Assembly: GCA_949298985.1 (NCBI GenBank)
Contig: CASFYV010000013.1
Location: 1 to 64,000 of the forward strand
Direction: 5' to 3'
DNA: 64,000 nt
From: an uncultured bacterium
GTDB taxonomy: Bacteria; Cyanobacteriota; Vampirovibrionia; Gastranaerophilales; Gastranaerophilaceae
Shown here: positions 62,791 through 64,000 of the stretch, piece after piece
Layout of the letters: every line of letters starts with the position of its first letter
Numbering within the stretch: position 1 is the first letter of the stretch
Notes under the pieces: model-generated
Seen by the model: the letters and a program-made list of their open reading frames with translations, nothing else
Database searches by the model: none
Told to the model about the DNA's origin: nothing
Translations under genes and position numbers: made by a program

Positions 62791-64000
62791 CATAATATGT
62801 TTAATTTTATTGGCGATTAGCTATTCTATATTTTTCTTGTTAACAAAAGAAAAATTTCTTTATGTTAGTAAAGTTGTATCTCCTGTGGAATTTATCTTAG
62901 AAAATAATCAAAAATTTTCTATAACAGGAGTAGATTATTTTGATAGTTATTTTAGTGAAAAGAATAAAATTTATGCTGAGAAATTTAATATTAGTGAAGA
63001 AGAAGCTTTTATTATTGGAAATTTAGGAAAATATTGGGCAAAAAATTTAGTAGAAAATAGAGAAGTTAAAATTAAAGATAATAATATTATCTTTTTTAAA
63101 TACAGTTATTATGAAAAATTTTTAAATTCGCCGTTTGCTATTATAAATAACGAAATTAGTAATTCTGTTGCATTTGAAAGACTTGTTAATTCTATAAGAA
63201 AAACAAAATATGTAATTATTCAAGATGAAGAAGTTTTTCCTATTTTTAAAGATTTAGAGTTAAGAGATTTTGTAATTATCAAAAAATCTGCTTATAATAG
63301 AGTTTTTAAGAAAAAACAAAATAAAAGAAATGAAAATGAGTTTTTAGAAACAATATCTAAAGTTGATTTTAAGAATTATAGATTGGATTTAGGTGATATA
63401 AAAATCATAGTTTCAGATTTTACTAAAAATTTAAAGCCAGATAGAGAATGTAAATCTGAAATTTGTAGAGAGATTTTAGATAATATTAATTCTTCTAAAG
63501 CTTCAATCGATATGGCAATTTACGGATATTCTTCCGTACCTAAAATCGAAAATGCAATTAGAAATGCCATTAATAGAGGCGTTAAATTTAGATTAATATA
63601 TGATATTGATTCTAAATACCAGAATATTTATCCAAATACTTTTGATTTAGTAAAACTTATTCCAAATTCTGTTAGTGATAAAAATTCTAAAGAATTTAAT
63701 TATATAATGCATAATAAATTTTATATTTTTGATAATAAAACTGTAATAACAGGTTCTGCAAATCTTTCTCATACAGATATGTCAGGATATAATTCTAATT
63801 CTATTATTGTTATTAAATCACAAGATGTTGCGAAAATTTTTCAAAACGAATTTGAACAAATGTATTTAGGGAATTTTCACAATGACAAAAAATCGATTCC
63901 ACAAATTAATAAACCTAAAAATATAGAAATTTGTTTTTCTCCACAGGATAAGAGTTATGAAAAATCAATTTTCCCTTTAATAAGAAATGCAAAACACTAT
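62771..64000 (+). CDS. Phospholipase-D-like protein, 3' end beyond the window
   Basis: An open frame of 410 codons runs off the window end without a stop. It overlaps the YdjC gene by 20 nt. An N-terminal TM or signal (KKKISIICLILLAISYSIFFLL, shown in part) is followed by ~220 unfamiliar residues. A first PLD domain comes next: SIDMAIYGYSS, then the HKD motif HNKFYIFD (His314, Lys316, Asp321) and GSAN (328-331). A second HKD motif is expected past the edge. It may be a cardiolipin-synthase-like enzyme or a membrane-anchored nuclease. Neighbours suggest envelope work. Confidence 0.85.
   Translation, partial: MLKKKISIICLILLAISYSIFFLLTKEKFLYVSKVVSPVEFILENNQKFSITGVDYFDSYFSEKNKIYAEKFNISEEEAFIIGNLGKYWAKNLVENREVKIKDNNIIFFKYSYYEKFLNSPFAIINNEISNSVAFERLVNSIRKTKYVIIQDEEVFPIFKDLELRDFVIIKKSAYNRVFKKKQNKRNENEFLETISKVDFKNYRLDLGDIKIIVSDFTKNLKPDRECKSEICREILDNINSSKASIDMAIYGYSSVPKIENAIRNAINRGVKFRLIYDIDSKYQNIYPNTFDLVKLIPNSVSDKNSKEFNYIMHNKFYIFDNKTVITGSANLSHTDMSGYNSNSIIVIKSQDVAKIFQNEFEQMYLGNFHNDKKSIPQINKPKNIEICFSPQDKSYEKSIFPLIRNAKHY

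Overview
The window is about 64 kb of very AT-rich DNA from a diderm (Gram-negative) bacterium that uses the standard code. It carries LPS genes (kdsB, lpxK), an Omp85/BamA assembly factor, LolA and a chaperone-usher locus. The best guess is a non-photosynthetic cyanobacterial relative (Vampirovibrionia/Melainabacteria, probably Gastranaerophilales). This is inferred from three things: the efp-accB-accC neighbourhood, a BamA with a proline-rich N-terminus before its POTRA domains, and many small lineage-type proteins with a shared short N-terminal style (MNIN.I...NF). No database search was possible.

Layout. 1-4.4 kb: an M2/M3-like metallopeptidase, a small unknown protein and a PhoR-type sensor kinase. 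4.4-14.3 kb: a minus-strand chaperone-usher operon (secreted protein, PapD/CsuC-like chaperone, two subunits, very large usher), followed on the plus strand by a small HTH protein, a third subunit-like protein and BamA. 14.3-15.4 kb: tRNA-Lys(CUU) with 191-bp tandem duplications of its 3' end plus terminator, interrupted by a GIY-YIG nuclease cassette bracketed by palindromes. 15.5-22.3 kb: a CheD-like deamidase candidate, rnhB, comF, a SIS-domain protein, a dCMP deaminase and an unlisted 53-aa ORF. 22.5-33.9 kb: class II photolyase, an ion permease, leuD, a TPR protein, recN, efp, accB, accC, a kinase-like protein and TspO. 34-43.7 kb: ftsZ, methyltransferase-kdsB-lpxK, rplU-rpmA, a degenerate HD-GYP protein and typA. 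43.7-54.4 kb: a decayed gene, a CMP-sugar synthetase with a ketopantoate reductase, thyX with a solute-binding protein, gtrA, a long phosphohexomutase, a four-domain sulfur-transfer flavoprotein and folC. 54.4-60.7 kb: a tightly overlapping minus-strand operon resembling the tailoring and export half of an aryl-polyene cluster. 60.9-64 kb: GtrB-type glycosyltransferase, YdjC deacetylase and a phospholipase-D-like gene cut by the window end.

Between genes lie mosaics of repeats: heptads (tagtgaa), GGTGCA palindromes, C/G-rich elements with quadruplex potential, and CCCTGAA/TTCAGGG palindromes. Nine start codons have a -10-like hexamer exactly 6 nt upstream, which suggests that leaderless transcripts are common. 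The strongest candidates for something new are the CheD-like deamidase, the GIY-YIG/palindrome cassette inside the tRNA-derived tandem array, the enlarged usher system, and the polyene-like operon without a ketosynthase.
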